The notes under the pieces are model-generated. The model was given only the letters and a program-made list of their open reading frames with translations. It was not told where the DNA came from and did no database searches. A stretch of 64,000 bases of DNA from Trachythela sp. YZ-2020. Its lineage: Eukaryota; Cnidaria; Anthozoa; Malacalcyonacea; Clavulariidae. Below are positions 28,886-41,057 of the stretch, one piece after another; position 1 is the first letter of the stretch; the number at the start of each line of letters is the position of its first letter. Both the position numbers and the translations under genes were made by a program. The stretch is taken from contig JADLSH010000091.1 in the NCBI GenBank assembly GCA_016169945.1, positions 1,178,001-1,242,000 of the forward strand, in the 5' to 3' direction.

Positions 28886-31579
28886 ATCCACCACCTATTC
28901 ATGACAAACTGTCAAAAGACAAGAAATGTCCCATGTTTCCCCAACCATTCTCCAGGGGCAAGAATTTACAACACTGTGCATAATTATTTCTACTATCAAT
29001 GAATATCAATTCTCAGATGATTATGGTAACAGCAGTTAAGGTTGTAATATTCAAAGTTCATTTAGTAGCAATATAGTTTGTACTATGCACCACACCAATC
29101 AATTCAATAATATATAGGTCTCTTGGCAACATGAGCAACAGCAATTTAAATGCCCAACTCATGCCTGGGGGGATGGATGACACCTAACTGATTGTGCATT
29201 AAAGGTTTACTGTAATTACTGTATTATTAAAATCATAATGAGGTATCATATTTAAGGCAGGGGAAGTGGAGTCATAGAATACCGTCCTCCGCCAGCATGT
29301 CCAGGACTCCAGAACGCTGCCGCAAAAATAAATCATTTCAAAAATGTTCATTATTTCAACAAAAATTTAAATTTTAACTAAATTTCATCACAGTCATGTA
29401 TTAATGGCAAACTCAGCTTGTACAGCAAAACTTTAGTTCATTGGCACTCCTCAACCCCAAATAACTGATAAATCGTGAACATGTGTCAACAATGCATGTG
29501 TATGGTGTGCTTCACAAGTGTTCCCATGCGGTTGTCGGTCGACTAAGTATCTTGGTCTATATTTTTGCAATATTGGGCTGTCATAAAGATTGCCGGTATA
29601 CTACCGGCCTATATACTTACTGACCTAAAAAGGGCTAAAAACAGCCTATTTCAAGTGTAAATGGGGGTTTGTCGGAAATTTAGGAGGCTTTGCCCCACCA
29701 GAATTTTCTGCTACTGACCGAAAATGTCTATTGATTTTCAGCAGAATATCACACATTTCTGGAGATAATGACTATAAATGAAGCCTCATCTATTTTTGAA
29801 ATCTTAAGGACAGTATTCTATGACTCCACTTCCCTTGGCCTAATATTTGATTTACATTGATTGTGTCAATTATGCACACTCCTGAGCAGTGGGACACTAT
29901 TTATAGAATAAAAGGAATTAGCCACAAAATGTATTAGCCATTAGAGAAAATGTCAAATTGACGAATATGGACATCGGCATGTGGCCCCTAAAAAGGTATA
30001 ATCCATCTATCAATGTTAAGCCCCAGGATGAGGGATGCAACCCTGGGGAAATCCACAGATGAAGATGCAACATGGGTCCAGTTTTTGACAATATGCAGGC
30101 ATCCTAGCATGGTGGAGAATTTGACATATCTTTAATCTAATCAGGATCTATTTTAGAAGTTTATAACTAAAATTTTTGTAAAAAGCAGTCCATTCTTCTG
30201 ATTCTTGCCGCAGGGTGGGGATATTGACACAAGTCTGGCCCAAAATGTAAAATTCCCCGAGGTTTGCTCGCCCCCTCCCTGGTCGGCTGGTCCCTGAGGC
30301 TTAACATTGATAGGGGCATAAAATATTGAGAATATCCAAACCTGTAGTGACTTCTGAGCCAGTATAAACGTTTTAACATAAACAATTCTTATTAAAATTA
30401 GAATTTTCGAGTTCTTGTGTACTTCCAGTAGAAGTATTCGTCTATTCGACAAAATTAGCAACATCTTTAATCCGTATTTCCATCGAATTTCCTGCGGCAA
30501 AAAAGACGGTATGTTGCTTAGCAACAGCGCTCATTTTGGGGAATTTGCGGAATTTTGGGGAGAGATCTGGGGAATCACATTTTTTGGGGAAATTTTTGGG
30601 GAATTTTTTGAAATAGTGGTCGAAGTGAATGGAACTGATCTTTCGACTGTTTTTGTGCACATTTTGTTTACCCTGTGTTGATTCTGGGTTTGAATATGAT
30701 AATTTTGATTACATGTGACAGACATTCTCATATTCAGTCGATTCATGCACATGTATATACAATATTTATGTTTGATTTGCGACTTGCGAGTACCCACGTG
30801 CCAATAAACATGCATGGTGTTTCCAGAAATTATTCAATATTCACCTATACATGTTTTGAGTATTTTAATGCAAATGAACAAACTATAAGAAGTTAACATT
30901 AACAATTTAACATTGCTATCATTTCAGTAATATAGTAGCAATATCACAGTTAAGTTTTCGCCTTCTTCGGAAAACGTGGGATTAAAATCGCTCATGTTTA
31001 TAACATAGTTACATATTATTAATTTAAAATATTCAAAATTTATTTTCCACACAAATGACGTAATATTAATGAAATACTTCATGTTACCATGCTACGTTCA
31101 TCTAAGGAATTTTACGGATATCTGGGGAAATTTTGCGAATTTTTTTGCGCAATCTAAGGAATTCTTAAATTCAGTTGTGAGAGCACTGTTAGCAACTGAT
31201 GGCCGCCATCTTGAATCAGGCCTGGTTACAAAGTACATCGAAAAAAGTGAGCCAAAAATATTATTCTGCTTCCGGCGCGTGTCTGCAGCGCCATAAACAT
31301 CAAAAGAGCGGCCCTTCTATTCATTCTCTATTCTATGGTTCGAGTTAATCGGAGTAAATTACTGTAAAAAGTGGGTCAAATCCAGGGGAAATTGGATTTA
31401 GTTTGAGTTAGCGGGGTTCTACTGTATATATATATATATAGATTAGAAGACAAACTTGAGTCACTTCATATAAATTTTAATTCCACTACAAATTTGTTTC
31501 CTATGATATATAAACGATATGTTAACTTATTAAAGTCAGAGCACAGGTTTATAGAGGACCAGTGCACGCTGGCCAAGGA

Positions 31580-31940
31580 TGGCAAATCTTCTTATATTAT
31601 TTCTTCTTATATTATTTTAAGAAGATTTTGTTTTAGACCAAATTTCTTCTTATATCTTCTTATATTATTAAATTTTTCTATAGCTTTATTCAAGAAATTA
31701 AAATTGTCTGTTATGTAAGTCAGTCATTTTTAATGTAAATTTGTTAGTTTTTCACCAATAGATCTACATGACAACTGTCTGACACTTCGCATAAACATAC
31801 AAATTACCAAAATCACATAATATCATGACGTCATTAAATTTTTGTTTGAATGTCGAAAATCTTCTTATATTGCCTTAAATCTTCTTATAATGAATATAAG
31901 AATTAAGAAGATTTTTTTTCTGAAAAATCTTCTTATATCC
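31580..31940. repeat. Clustered CTTCTTATAT / AAGAAGAT words
   Basis: The word CTTCTTATAT recurs about seven times between 31588 and 31935, together with its complement-like AAGAAGAT forms, making an internally self-complementary AT-rich cluster without coding potential. Confidence 0.5.
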
Positions 31941-32451
31941 ATCTCTGACGCTGGCCATTAAGTAGTTTTATAGGGGATACTGTTCATAATCATATCTATT
32001 CAATTGTAGGGTAGCGTAAATTTTGGTCGACAATCACGGGTAATAACGAATATATGCCATGTAAAGATCGACTACTAATATTTAGTTAAATATTGCGATC
32101 TAAATAATTGAAAATATTGATGTAATTTACTTACAAGATTTAGTGTATAGTTGTATACACAGAACATTCCACACTGCCATAGTCTTTCTTGTTGGAAGTA
32201 TTTCTTATAGCACGCCCAAAAGAATAGTTTAAATTATCATCTTCTCAAAAAATGTCTCTTAAAATGACTTAAATCGTCAAAAATTATGCCCAATTTTTTA
32301 ATCTATAATTGAGAAATTTCGAAGCATTGCAAATCGATATCGTTTCGCTGTACCACCGCTGACTAAGAACTGTGGCCGTGGCTCAGTGAACTATAAATAT
32401 AACAGTTATAACAGGTATAACAGGTATTGACAGTTCACTCACTGCCGTGGC

Positions 32452-32762
32452 TCGATTTTGGCGGAAAATTCCGCGCGAAAATCCCCAGAGCCTTCCAGGC
32501 TCGGGTACGAGATTGAGCCAATCACAATTGAGCAAATCACAATTGAGCCAATCAGATTCCGTAAGAGTCACGTGACTTTTGTTTTGGTGTTCTTTAAGTT
32601 TGAATGTGTGTCGGCTCCTATGGTCGGCTCGTGAGTATTTTTGCTCAAATCTGACTTAAAACTGTTACTTTCAAACACTTATTTCAAAAGGTAAGTGAAT
32701 GTGAATTTAGATTAAATTTTCCTACGAAAATTAGAAAACATAGTAGTTCTTATATGACAATA
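32452..32762 (+). promoter_or_regulatory. Promoter-like repeat, copy 1: CCAAT boxes, CACGTG, splice donor
   Basis: The sequence has a TTTTGGCGGAAAATTCCGCGCG block, three AATTGAGC(C/A)AAT(C) repeats (two with CCAAT), a CACGTG E-box in GTCACGTGAC, and further on AAAAG followed by GTAAGTGA at 32691, a perfect splice-donor consensus. Copy 2 lies at 36304-36512 plus 56228-56412 in the same orientation, interrupted by the large transposon. It looks like a promoter with a non-coding first exon that has been duplicated, or a repeat that imitates one. Confidence 0.5.
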
Positions 32763-32780
32763 GGCAATTCCAGCTATCGC

Positions 32781-35700
32781 AATGCATGCCAGTAAAAGAG
32801 GTTTATATTTTTCCATTCACGCCAAATGGCGGACGGAAAATATGTATTTAAATTTTTATGCTTTATCTTTCGCTCCAAACACTGGTATAAAAGTTGTATT
32901 TTTAGCAGAGGTGATCAGGACTCTTAAACGTAAGTTTCGGCGAAATCCACTCGATAATTCGCGAGAAAATTGCTTTCGAGTTGACACAGGAGTGAAGCAA
33001 ATTTGGCAAAAAGCTGGCTTCGAAAACTACTCTGCCGCACGTTTTGAAGTAAATAAAGTGATCGGTAAGAGCACTGTAGCATTACCCCTTCAAATGGAGC
33101 TCTGTAACCAAAGAATCTAGATTTATTGTTTTTATGTATTTCTGACTGCTTGATTTCTACGTACAGGCAGTTAAAAATCAAAATGTTTTAGCCGACATTT
33201 TGTCAACATGTCCCAGAAGCATGGCCTCACTTTGATATGGTTTGTCGCGAAAACAAACCCGGTTTACTAGCAACTTTCTCGTTATTTCCGAACAGTATTG
33301 ACTGTAAAATACTTCTGCTTTGCTGTTGACTTTAGCTTGGCTATATTTTTGGTTGTGGCCACATATGTTTATAGAATAATTGCAAATATTAGTGTCTTGG
33401 TTGCTGTGTGTATGCAAAAGGTTGTATTTTTAAGAAGCCCTTCCATTAAAATAACTGAAAATATATTATATGCCAAGTCCTTTGTCTGCCCACTACTCCA
33501 GACAGTAAGTAGCGACTACCAGTGCTTGCTGAAAGTTGTTAATAAACAGCCCTTTGTCCCATGATATACTGTAGTTCTCCTATAATTGTTTAGGGGCTGT
33601 TCATAAGAACCATGCTTGCTATGCCCATACCAAGATTGCTTCATATATATCTGTAACCTTGGGGTCCAATGTCGGCTCATCGGCTGCAGCCAAAAATATA
33701 CAACACTGCTAGTCCCACAACATTCGGAAGGCTTGTGGTTGCCCATGACTGCCCGCTTGCTAGAACCAAGGCCAGATTTTGGTGTACATGCTGGGGGAGG
33801 TGAAATAAATTTTAGGGAGGTGCAATGTCTGTGCCCCTGGAAGAGTGGGTTCTTGAATTTTAGGGTTTATAAAGTTGTTAATAAACTGCCCCCTATTCTT
33901 CCACAAAGTTTATACTTAGAGGTCTGAACTATCAATTTATTCTTTCCAACACAACTAAAACCAATATGTAAATAACTGTTGAATATGCATTCATGCAGAT
34001 ATGCTTACTTTAATGTAAATGCTGTGGAAGTTGAACACCTTGGGGAAAATTAAAAGATTAGGTGCATGTTGCTGCTGATCACAGTTTGTACATTCATGAC
34101 AATTGTTGTAGATAAAGAGGTTAGGGTGGTTTTAGTGTGCCCAACAATAAGAATTGGCATTTTTAAAGATTTTGTCTTTATTATTATAACAGCCAACTCA
34201 ATTACCTTTGTTTACTTTTGAAGTCCAAGGTTTTATTTATTTAATTCCCACCTAAATGTCCACATGAGTTATTGTAGGCAGATGATGGCCTGGCAAATCA
34301 TGCTAGCTCACCTTGCAAGCTTGTCATGTGCCTAATATGTGTTGGCTATCCAAGCCAACAGAAAGAAATGATATAATCATATTTCCTGGAAAATGAAATT
34401 AGTGTATATTTTGCAAAATAGGTAATTACAGAAAATGTTCACACTCCCCCTTAAGGGAAATGGGAAGTTTTCCCACTATCTCCACCCCCCTCTTAGGAAG
34501 ATATCTCCCCCTCTTAGTAAGATATCTTAAACAGGGACCTAAGGTGCCCCTTTGGAAGTGCCAATCTGAACCAGATTTCATCCACCCCCTGTGAACTTGA
34601 TAATTTTTTTAATTGATTTACTTGAGTGACATAGAGTTGCAGACCCTTCATGAAGCAGCAAGAGAAGCAGAAACTGACCTGATGGTCCACAACAGTTTGG
34701 TTTGTTCACTGCCCACCCCCCTCCCTGCCAATAACAACTCACAATCTAGAATGTTTGGTGTGGATTGAAAAACTTTTGAATGTTGATGAGCACTCTTGGA
34801 ATATTTGTAATTAAGCTCCTTCCCCTGTAGATTTGGAAGGATGACAATAGAAATCTTGGAGGGGAGTCCAGACCTTTCAAGGCCTAGCCCTACCAGTTTG
34901 ATCCACTTGAAAATTTCATGTGAACCCAGTAATGTGGAGATCTTGCCTTACTCCAACAGCCACTTAGTCACTAGCATGGCCAGATTTTGAGGGGAGGTGA
35001 GCTAATTTCCTGGGATCATTTTGCACCTCCCCTGAGAATTGTTGCACCACCCCTGGTAATTTATACAACCAAGTTGCCAAGTTTTGGTCAAACACAATTT
35101 CAATTGGATGAGTCACACAATCATAATGCATAAATACATACATTACAATTTACATACATAAAGTAACATTTTTTTACTTTCGGGGGTATGTCTTAAACCC
35201 TAAAATTCAAGAACCCACTCTTCCAGGGGAACAGACACTGCACCTCCCCTCAAATTTATTTCATCTCCCCCAGCATGTACACCAAAATCTGGCCTTCGTC
35301 ACTAGCAAGCGGGCAGTCATAGCCGATATTGTGGGACTAGCAGTGTTGTATATTTTTGGCTGCAGCCAACGCTGGACCCCAAGGTTACAGATTTATATAA
35401 AACAATATATGAAGCAATCTTGGTATGGGCATAGCAACTAGCAAGCATGGTTCTTATGAACAGCCCCTAAACAATTATAGGAGAACTACAGTATATAATG
35501 GGACAAAGGGCTGTTTATTAACAACTTTCAGCAATCACTGGTAGTCACTACTTACTGTCTGGAGTAGTGGGCAGACAAAGGACTTTGCATATAATATATT
35601 TTAATGGAGGGCTTCTTAAAAATACAACCTTTTGCATACACACAGCAACCAAAACACTATTTTTGCAACTATTCTATAAACACATGTGGCCACAACCAAA

Positions 35701-36284
35701 AATATAGCCAAGCTAAAGTCAACAGCAAAGCAGGAGTATTTTACAGTCAATACTGTTCGGAAATAACGAGAAAGTTGCTAGTAAACCGTGTTTGTTTTCG
35801 CGACAAACCATGTCAAAGTGAAGCCATGCCTCTGGGCCATGTTGACAAAATGTCGGCTAAAATATTTTGATTTTTAACTGCCTGTACGTAGAAATCAAGC
35901 AGTCTGAAATACATAAAAACAATAAATCCAGATTCTTTGGTTACAGAGCTCCATTTGAAGGGGTAAATTGTCTACAGTGCTCTTACCGATCACTTTATTT
36001 ACTTCAAAACGTGCGACAGAGTAGTTTCGAAGCCAGCTTTTTGCCAAATTTGCTTCACTCCTGTGTCAACTCGAAAGAAATTTTCTCGCGAATTATCGAA
36101 TGGATTTCGCCGAAACTTACGTTTAAGAGTCCTGATCACCTCTGCTAAAAATACAACTTTTAAACCAGTGTTTGGAGCGAAAGATGAAGCATAAAAATTT
36201 AAAAATATAGCTTCGTGTAAAATACACATTTTCCTGTTCGCCATTTGGCGCGAAATGGAATAACCACTTTTACCGGCATGCATT
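32781..36284. mobile_element. Inverted-repeat element, arms of about 1.1 kb
   Basis: The left arm, 32781 to about 33864, reappears reverse-complemented at about 35195-36284, beginning AATGCATGCC and ending GGCATGCATT. The arms are highly similar; the same protein-like shadow frame occurs on opposite strands in both (32782-33120 plus, 35999-36283 minus). The spacer 33865-35194 has no gene. No duplicated target sequence is visible. It sits exactly between the two promoter-like repeat copies, so its insertion may be linked to their duplication. Confidence 0.8.
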
Positions 36285-36303
36285 TGTGGGCGTAGTTGGC
36301 CGT

Positions 36304-36512
36304 TCGATTTTGGCGGAAAATTCCGCGCGGAAATCCCAGAGCATCGCTAGCCTCCATGAGAGGATCGCGTGCTCGGGGTACGAGATTGAGCCAATCACAA
36401 TTGAGCCAATCACAGTTGAGCCAATCAGATTCCGTAAGAGTCACGTGACTTTTGTTTTGGTGTTCTTTAAGTTTGAATCATAGATTTTGAATTGCGACTG
36501 CGAATGTCAATG
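36304..36512 (+). promoter_or_regulatory. Promoter-like repeat, copy 2 (left part), CCAAT boxes
   Basis: It repeats copy 1, with three GAGCCAATCA-type CCAAT boxes at 36390-36428 and the CACGTG E-box near 36443. The right part of this copy, with the splice donor, resumes at 56228 on the other side of the large transposon. Sequence at 36504-36512 (ATGTCAATG) is the target duplicated by that transposon. Confidence 0.5.
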
Positions 36513-36540
36513 TAGGCTCGATTTCCAGCCGGCTCCGGGG

Positions 36541-37304
36541 GAGGTCGGGAATCTTCGAGTTAAGCCCTTCGAGTTAAGCCCCTCGAGTTAAGCCCTTTTC
36601 GAGTTAAGCCCCGACCACGCCCTTTTTTTGCCCCGACCACGCCCTTTTCCAAAAAGGGCTTAACTCGAAGAACGAAACACGATTTGGATCATTCGAGTTA
36701 AGCCCCGGGGCTTAACTCGAAGTTTGACAAAATTGTTGTCGTTCGAGTTAAGCCCCGACTTTTGAAGTATGTAAACGACTCAACGAGTGCAATAAGTAGA
36801 GGTCCGACCAAGGATTGAACCCAGGTCTCCCAGCTTGAAAGACAAGCGTGGTGACCACGACACCACAAGTGCTGGTGTGGATAAACGAACCGCCAAAAGT
36901 ATGAAAAACCTAAAATAGTGTTAACGATATAATAGTTGTGATTGTTTTTGATAGTCGTGTTACATTAGCGATTTATACGTTCTTTTCGGGAGAAATGTCT
37001 GTGTTTTGGCTATTTTGTTTTGAAAATTTGACAATTTAATATTGCCTCGTTGACATACTTCCAAAGTCGGGGCTTAACTCGAACAACAACAATTTTTTCA
37101 AACTTCGAGTTAAGCCCCGGGGCTTAACTCGAATGATCCAAATCGTGTTTCGTTCTTCGAGTTAAGCCCTTTTTGAAAAAGGGCGTGGTCGGGGCAAAAA
37201 AGGGCGTGGTCGGGGCAAAAAAGGGCGTGGTCGGGGCTTAACTCGAAAAGGGCTTAACTCGAGGGGCTTAACTCGAAGGGCTTAACTCGAAGATTCCCGA
37301 CCTC
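36541..37304. mobile_element. 764-bp TIR element nested in the left TIR, 8-bp TSD
   Basis: The element starts GAGGTCGGGAATC and ends with its reverse complement GATTCCCGACCTC. CTCCGGGG occurs at 36533-36540 and 37305-37312, an 8-bp duplication as in hAT elements. The arms (about 230-260 bp) consist of CGAGTTAAGCCCC repeats and their complements. The right TIR of the host transposon (56149-56227) shows the uninterrupted sequence, so it is a natural empty site. The centre contains a tRNA-like sequence. Confidence 0.9.
36802..36875 (-). repeat. tRNA-derived sequence (SINE-like head or tRNA pseudogene)
   Basis: On the minus strand the sequence has a TGGTGTCGTGGTCACCACG-type D-arm region resembling an A box, an anticodon-stem-like GCTTGTCTTTCAAGC hairpin, and GGGTTCAATCC, a good B box with T-arm pairing. 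Total length is about 74 bases. The acceptor stem pairs poorly, so it is more likely a tRNA-derived repeat than a working tRNA gene. It sits in the centre of the 764-bp element. Confidence 0.5.
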
Positions 37305-38632
37305 CTCCGGGGAATGGCAGAGCTCCCCGAAGGGCCGGCTGGACGCACCAGTCGCAGATCTTGTCTGTGACGTTTTATGAAAAATTAATTATGCATCTCA
37401 AACGTAACCGGAAGTGAGTTGGGACAATATGGCGCATGTGAAGAGTGTTCATTTCAAACCATTGAACTATAAGTTTCAAACAAGTTGACTCTCGTAAAAG
37501 TCGTAAACTTAAAATCAAGCTTTCGTTTCGAACTGTTTTTGAGTGGTATAATACTGGTATTCATGGAAGCTATTACTAGTATTATGAGTACTTCACTGCC
37601 TTTTTATAGGAACTAAAACATTTGTTGCTATTTTGACACATAATTTCTAGTGAGCAATGCATATTTTTGCCATTGCGTTCGTAAGAGGCCATTTTAACAT
37701 AATATTTATATGAATAACACGTATTTTCGCTGCCCTATTTGTTGAAATGTTTTTGGACTAGTACAGATATTTGCTACAAGTATGATATTTACTACAAGTA
37801 TGATCTTTGCTACAACAAGTATGAGTTATATTAATTACTGTTTTAAGCTTTATGCAATTATTTATGGGAACGAAAACAAGACACGTTATTATCTTGAATT
37901 ATTGATTATTATATATGTAATATGGCAGCAATAATACATGTCATTGAATGTAAATAATTATGTAGAAATGGCATGACTTTGTTTAGCAACAAAAGATTTT
38001 AGTTGTTTACTACTATATGACTATTAAGGTAATCAAGCAAGGTATTAAAAAGAAGCCATTATGTTCTCGACAACTAGTGTGAATAGTGGTATACAAATCC
38101 AATCCGAGATCAAAATCAGGAGGCATTGAATACCAAGTTGCATCAGGTCCTGGGAATCTGGGATCTGATCTGTTTGGAAAATATAAACAGAATATACATG
38201 TTCCTACGGCCCTACCAAGGGTGTAATAGGAATTGATGCCGGGCCAAGACCCCGCCAACCTCTTCAAAACTTATTCAAAATGGTTTTGGTACCCATGTAT
38301 TAAATCCAAGTGCCCTTTCCACAGTTAAAAACAAAACATATTGAAAAAGTGCTTTTTAATGGAAAATGTGCCCTTAGATGCAATGTCACAAACAAGTTTA
38401 AGTTCTTCCTGCGCTTCTCATGTTTACGTAGAGGCACACTGAAGGCTGCATTTCGTGTTTTGGCGTCAAGAACAGCTATCGCGCGATACCCCACCCAAAA
38501 ATCCGAGTAAGCACATTAAAAAACATCGGAGCGTTTTGTTATTGCGACAAATTGTACTTGTCTTGTATATTCTTGTCTTGACAAATTGTACTTGTCTTGT
38601 CTTATTGTACTTGTCTTGTATATTCTATTGTA
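37305..38632. other. 5' region of DUF6589-type gene; no further gene
   Basis: It begins with the rest of the left TIR (to 37361). The remaining 1.2 kb is AT-rich. A minus-strand frame at 38013-38267 has no domain and is not called. Just before the start codon (38548-38630) the words TTGTACTTGTCTTGT and TATATTC recur as a local tandem repeat. Confidence 0.4.
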
Positions 38633-39214
38633 ATGGATTGTATTCCTGGAAAACGTTGTACGCCAATAAAATATATTGAGACTGCTGGGTGTATATTATG
38701 TGGTTGTGAACAAACCGATTCTCGTAAAAGAACTAAATTAAATGGGAAGGTATCTGATTTGAAACACCGAATTTGCAGCATTTTAAATGTTCCTCTGTCT
38801 AGTATAAATTCGGACGGTTATATTTGCAATGATCGGTGCTATCGAGATGTTAAGCGCGTGGAGAAGATGCGAGAAGATTCAACAAAACTTCAGAATACAT
38901 TGAGTGAGAAGTTTGCAACAACTACGAGAGCAAAACGTGGTGTCCCTACGGATTTTACAATTTCGCCCAGTGTGGTCCCGCCATCAAAATCCGTACGCCA
39001 CTCGACTGATCAAGTAAAGGGAAAGGCCGTAAAAAACTTATCATTTGGCGGAGAAACTCAACCATCATTAAACCCTGTATCCATTCAACCTGTACCCATA
39101 CAATTACCATTGGTAACACGTCAACTAACACCATCTGTTTCTGTTCAAACATCAATTGAAAGTGACTTACGCTTAGGAAGTGCACAGTGCGAGGGAAAGA
39201 TTTGTAAAGTACAG
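38633..39214 (+). CDS. DUF6589-type gene exon 1: Cys-rich N-terminus
   Basis: From the ATG at 38633 (an in-frame ATG at 38597 is also possible) the first 75 residues carry eight cysteines, including CILCGC and ICNDRC, in a spacing suggesting a zinc finger like those at the start of Academ-type proteins. A Ser/Thr/Pro-rich linker with several IQP(V) repeats follows. The donor is at CAG|GTAAAT (39215). Confidence 0.7.
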
Positions 39215-39357
39215 GTAAATACAATAAAATGTTAAATAAAATTATAAAATTTACTAAATTAGTTCATGGACAACGTTTATTTAAAAACTGCACCTCTTTT
39301 TCGGTTATTGACCTAAGCAGTATTATACCAAAAGTGTCTCTTTAATAATATATTTAG

Positions 39358-39837
39358 GCAATTGTGACGTATGAATCCGGCAAGAAAATCGGAGTTTTGC
39401 CAAACGATCTTCATCGGCTGGGAAAAGCTCTTGCAAGAGGTAGTGGTTATAAGTCTATCGCGGACGCAGCTATGGAGAGTGCTGAACTAAAGAAAGCCAT
39501 CGAGGACCGCATTTGTTCTGACGTGAATAACGAATGTAGGAAGTTGTGCTCTAAAAAATCACCTTCACTGTTACGAACAACCACCAAGGAAAACGTTTTA
39601 AATTTTTCATGGCGTGATGTTGGGAAAGAGTTAAATGAAAAGGCGCCAGTTTTTTATCGTTTACTCCAAGCATGTGTATATCCTAAATCGTGTTTGAAAA
39701 CTGGAGAAACTAACCATGAAAAATACAGTGGCATATGTACTGCAGCCGCGATCTTGCTTAAGAATCGGGACGAGTGTATGAGCTTGGTTCCTTACGTCAT
39801 CAGTACAATTTTGAAGGTTGGGAGGACTTCTAAAATG
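39358..39837 (+). CDS. DUF6589-type gene exon 2
   Basis: It follows a TTTAG acceptor and continues the frame of exon 1. It encodes 160 residues, mainly helical, with SGYKSIADAAMESAELK and a conserved CRKLCSKKSPSLL segment. Donor ATG|GTAGGT at 39838. The next 453 bases (39838-40290) are intron with no other feature except one dispersed CCCATTA-type repeat at 39890-40030. Confidence 0.7.
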
Positions 39838-40290
39838 GTAGGTTTCTGTAACTGAAGATAATTTGTGTGGCACATTGCAGCTTGATGAATGAGTTAACAA
39901 GAGACTATGGCAGATAGTTTTGTTAACCCATTATGGTGCAAGGGCCTCTCCTTGGAATACAAAATTGTCTGGTGTTATACTGTGTAAAAGAACAAATTAC
40001 ATTAGGCTGCACCAGGGTGCATTGCACCTTAATGAGTTAGCTAGTCTTTTTCAAACAATCAGCTGAAAAGCATTAGCCAATGCCCATTACAGACCGATTT
40101 TTACTGATAAGTTGCTGTGCAATTTAAGGAATATCTGATCACTTTATTAGCTACAATTAGATGAAAAATATCAATAATAACTTTATTATATCATTTATAT
40201 GTGTCAATGTGTTTAGCTATTTACAACATTTTTATATTCTCTAACTATTAGTGAGTTGTTTTATACAGCATTTTATTTGTTTCTTATTAG

Positions 40291-40833
40291 GCACTTATTA
40301 GACTAAACAAGCTTGGAATTACAATGTCTCCAAAAAGCATCAACAGAGTCCTTGACAAACTTGGGGAGGATTTTGATAAACCTCTTAAAGATTGGAAAGA
40401 GAGCATTACATGTCATCTCGAAAAGTGTTGTCAAAATGCACAAGAAGTTAAAAGGTTTGAGAATAATAAAAATCAGCTTTCCCAATTGGCAGCAGCAGGA
40501 AAAAATGTTGGTGATCAGATGACAGCAGTGGATGAATCTTTGTCAATCTTAAACGACAAGAAAGAGAAGTTAGATGAAAATCGGCCTAGTAGTTATAACA
40601 TTGTGATCGATAATGTAGACATAAGAGTCTTGGCTTCTGATATGACTTCAGATGATCAAAATAAAGACCTCCATTGGTGTAACCACAATGCGTACCTGGA
40701 CAGAGTGAACCCTACTCATTTACCTGACGATTCTCCAATAGCAGATCTTCAAGATGTGCCTAACAGTACCTTCCTACCCAACTTAAGTGACCAGAACTTA
40801 TTGCAAGCTGACTTTATAATATACCAGTCACGA
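40291..40833 (+). CDS. DUF6589-type gene exon 3, 3' border altered by insertion
   Basis: It begins at a TTATTAG acceptor with ALIRLNKLGI and contains MSPKSINRVLDKLGEDF, a Cys/His stretch (CHLEKCCQ), a charged coil and a conserved NIVIDNVDIRV strand that could hold the first catalytic Asp of an RNase-H fold. The frame runs into the terminal repeat of the nested element at 40835; the expected donor is missing, so normal splicing to 51129 is doubtful. Confidence 0.65.
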
Positions 40834-41057
40834 TTTAGGAAGAGGGTATTTGCGTTGGGTTTTCTGTTGGCCCAACAAAACCCAACGCCTAATTAATTAT
40901 TCTAGAATTAATCTATATATACCTAAAAGCTGTACTTCATGTAAGCTTGTCCGAAATGCTAAAGTTACTCAGTCGACGTCAGTAAAAAATAACACATATA
41001 AATGAAGTTGGCTCAAAACCATGAAAAAAAAGATCATGGAAAAAGTAATGGAGGAAA

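Larger units (their letters stand above)
28262..32451. other. Non-coding, repeat-rich stretch
   Basis: No supported gene. A short LINE-like 3' end with an AAAT tail lies at 28780-28885. A GGGGAATTT-type simple repeat lies at 30537-30615 with a weaker relative at 31105-31165. A TA microsatellite is at 31423-31440. Repeated CTTCTTATAT / AAGAAGAT words, able to pair with each other, cover 31580-31940. The longest minus-strand frames at 30153-30660 are low-complexity shadows. Confidence 0.5.

Noticed and set aside
30153..30815. Minus-strand frames of 72 to 123 aa
   Set aside because: They cover simple GGGGAATTT-type sequence and show no domain or splice context.
32782..33120. 112-aa frame repeated on the opposite strand at 35999-36283
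   Set aside because: Both copies belong to arms of an inverted repeat and differ by stops and indels; no domain is recognised.
38013..38267. 84-aa minus-strand frame
   Set aside because: It lies in the 5' region of the DUF6589-type gene on the opposite strand, has no domain and no splice signals.
40852..40888. Helitron 3' terminal hairpin
   Set aside because: The hairpin is followed by CTAA, but an inverted copy occurs at 51036-51073 and the outer sequences are also inverted, which fits TIRs and not a Helitron end.
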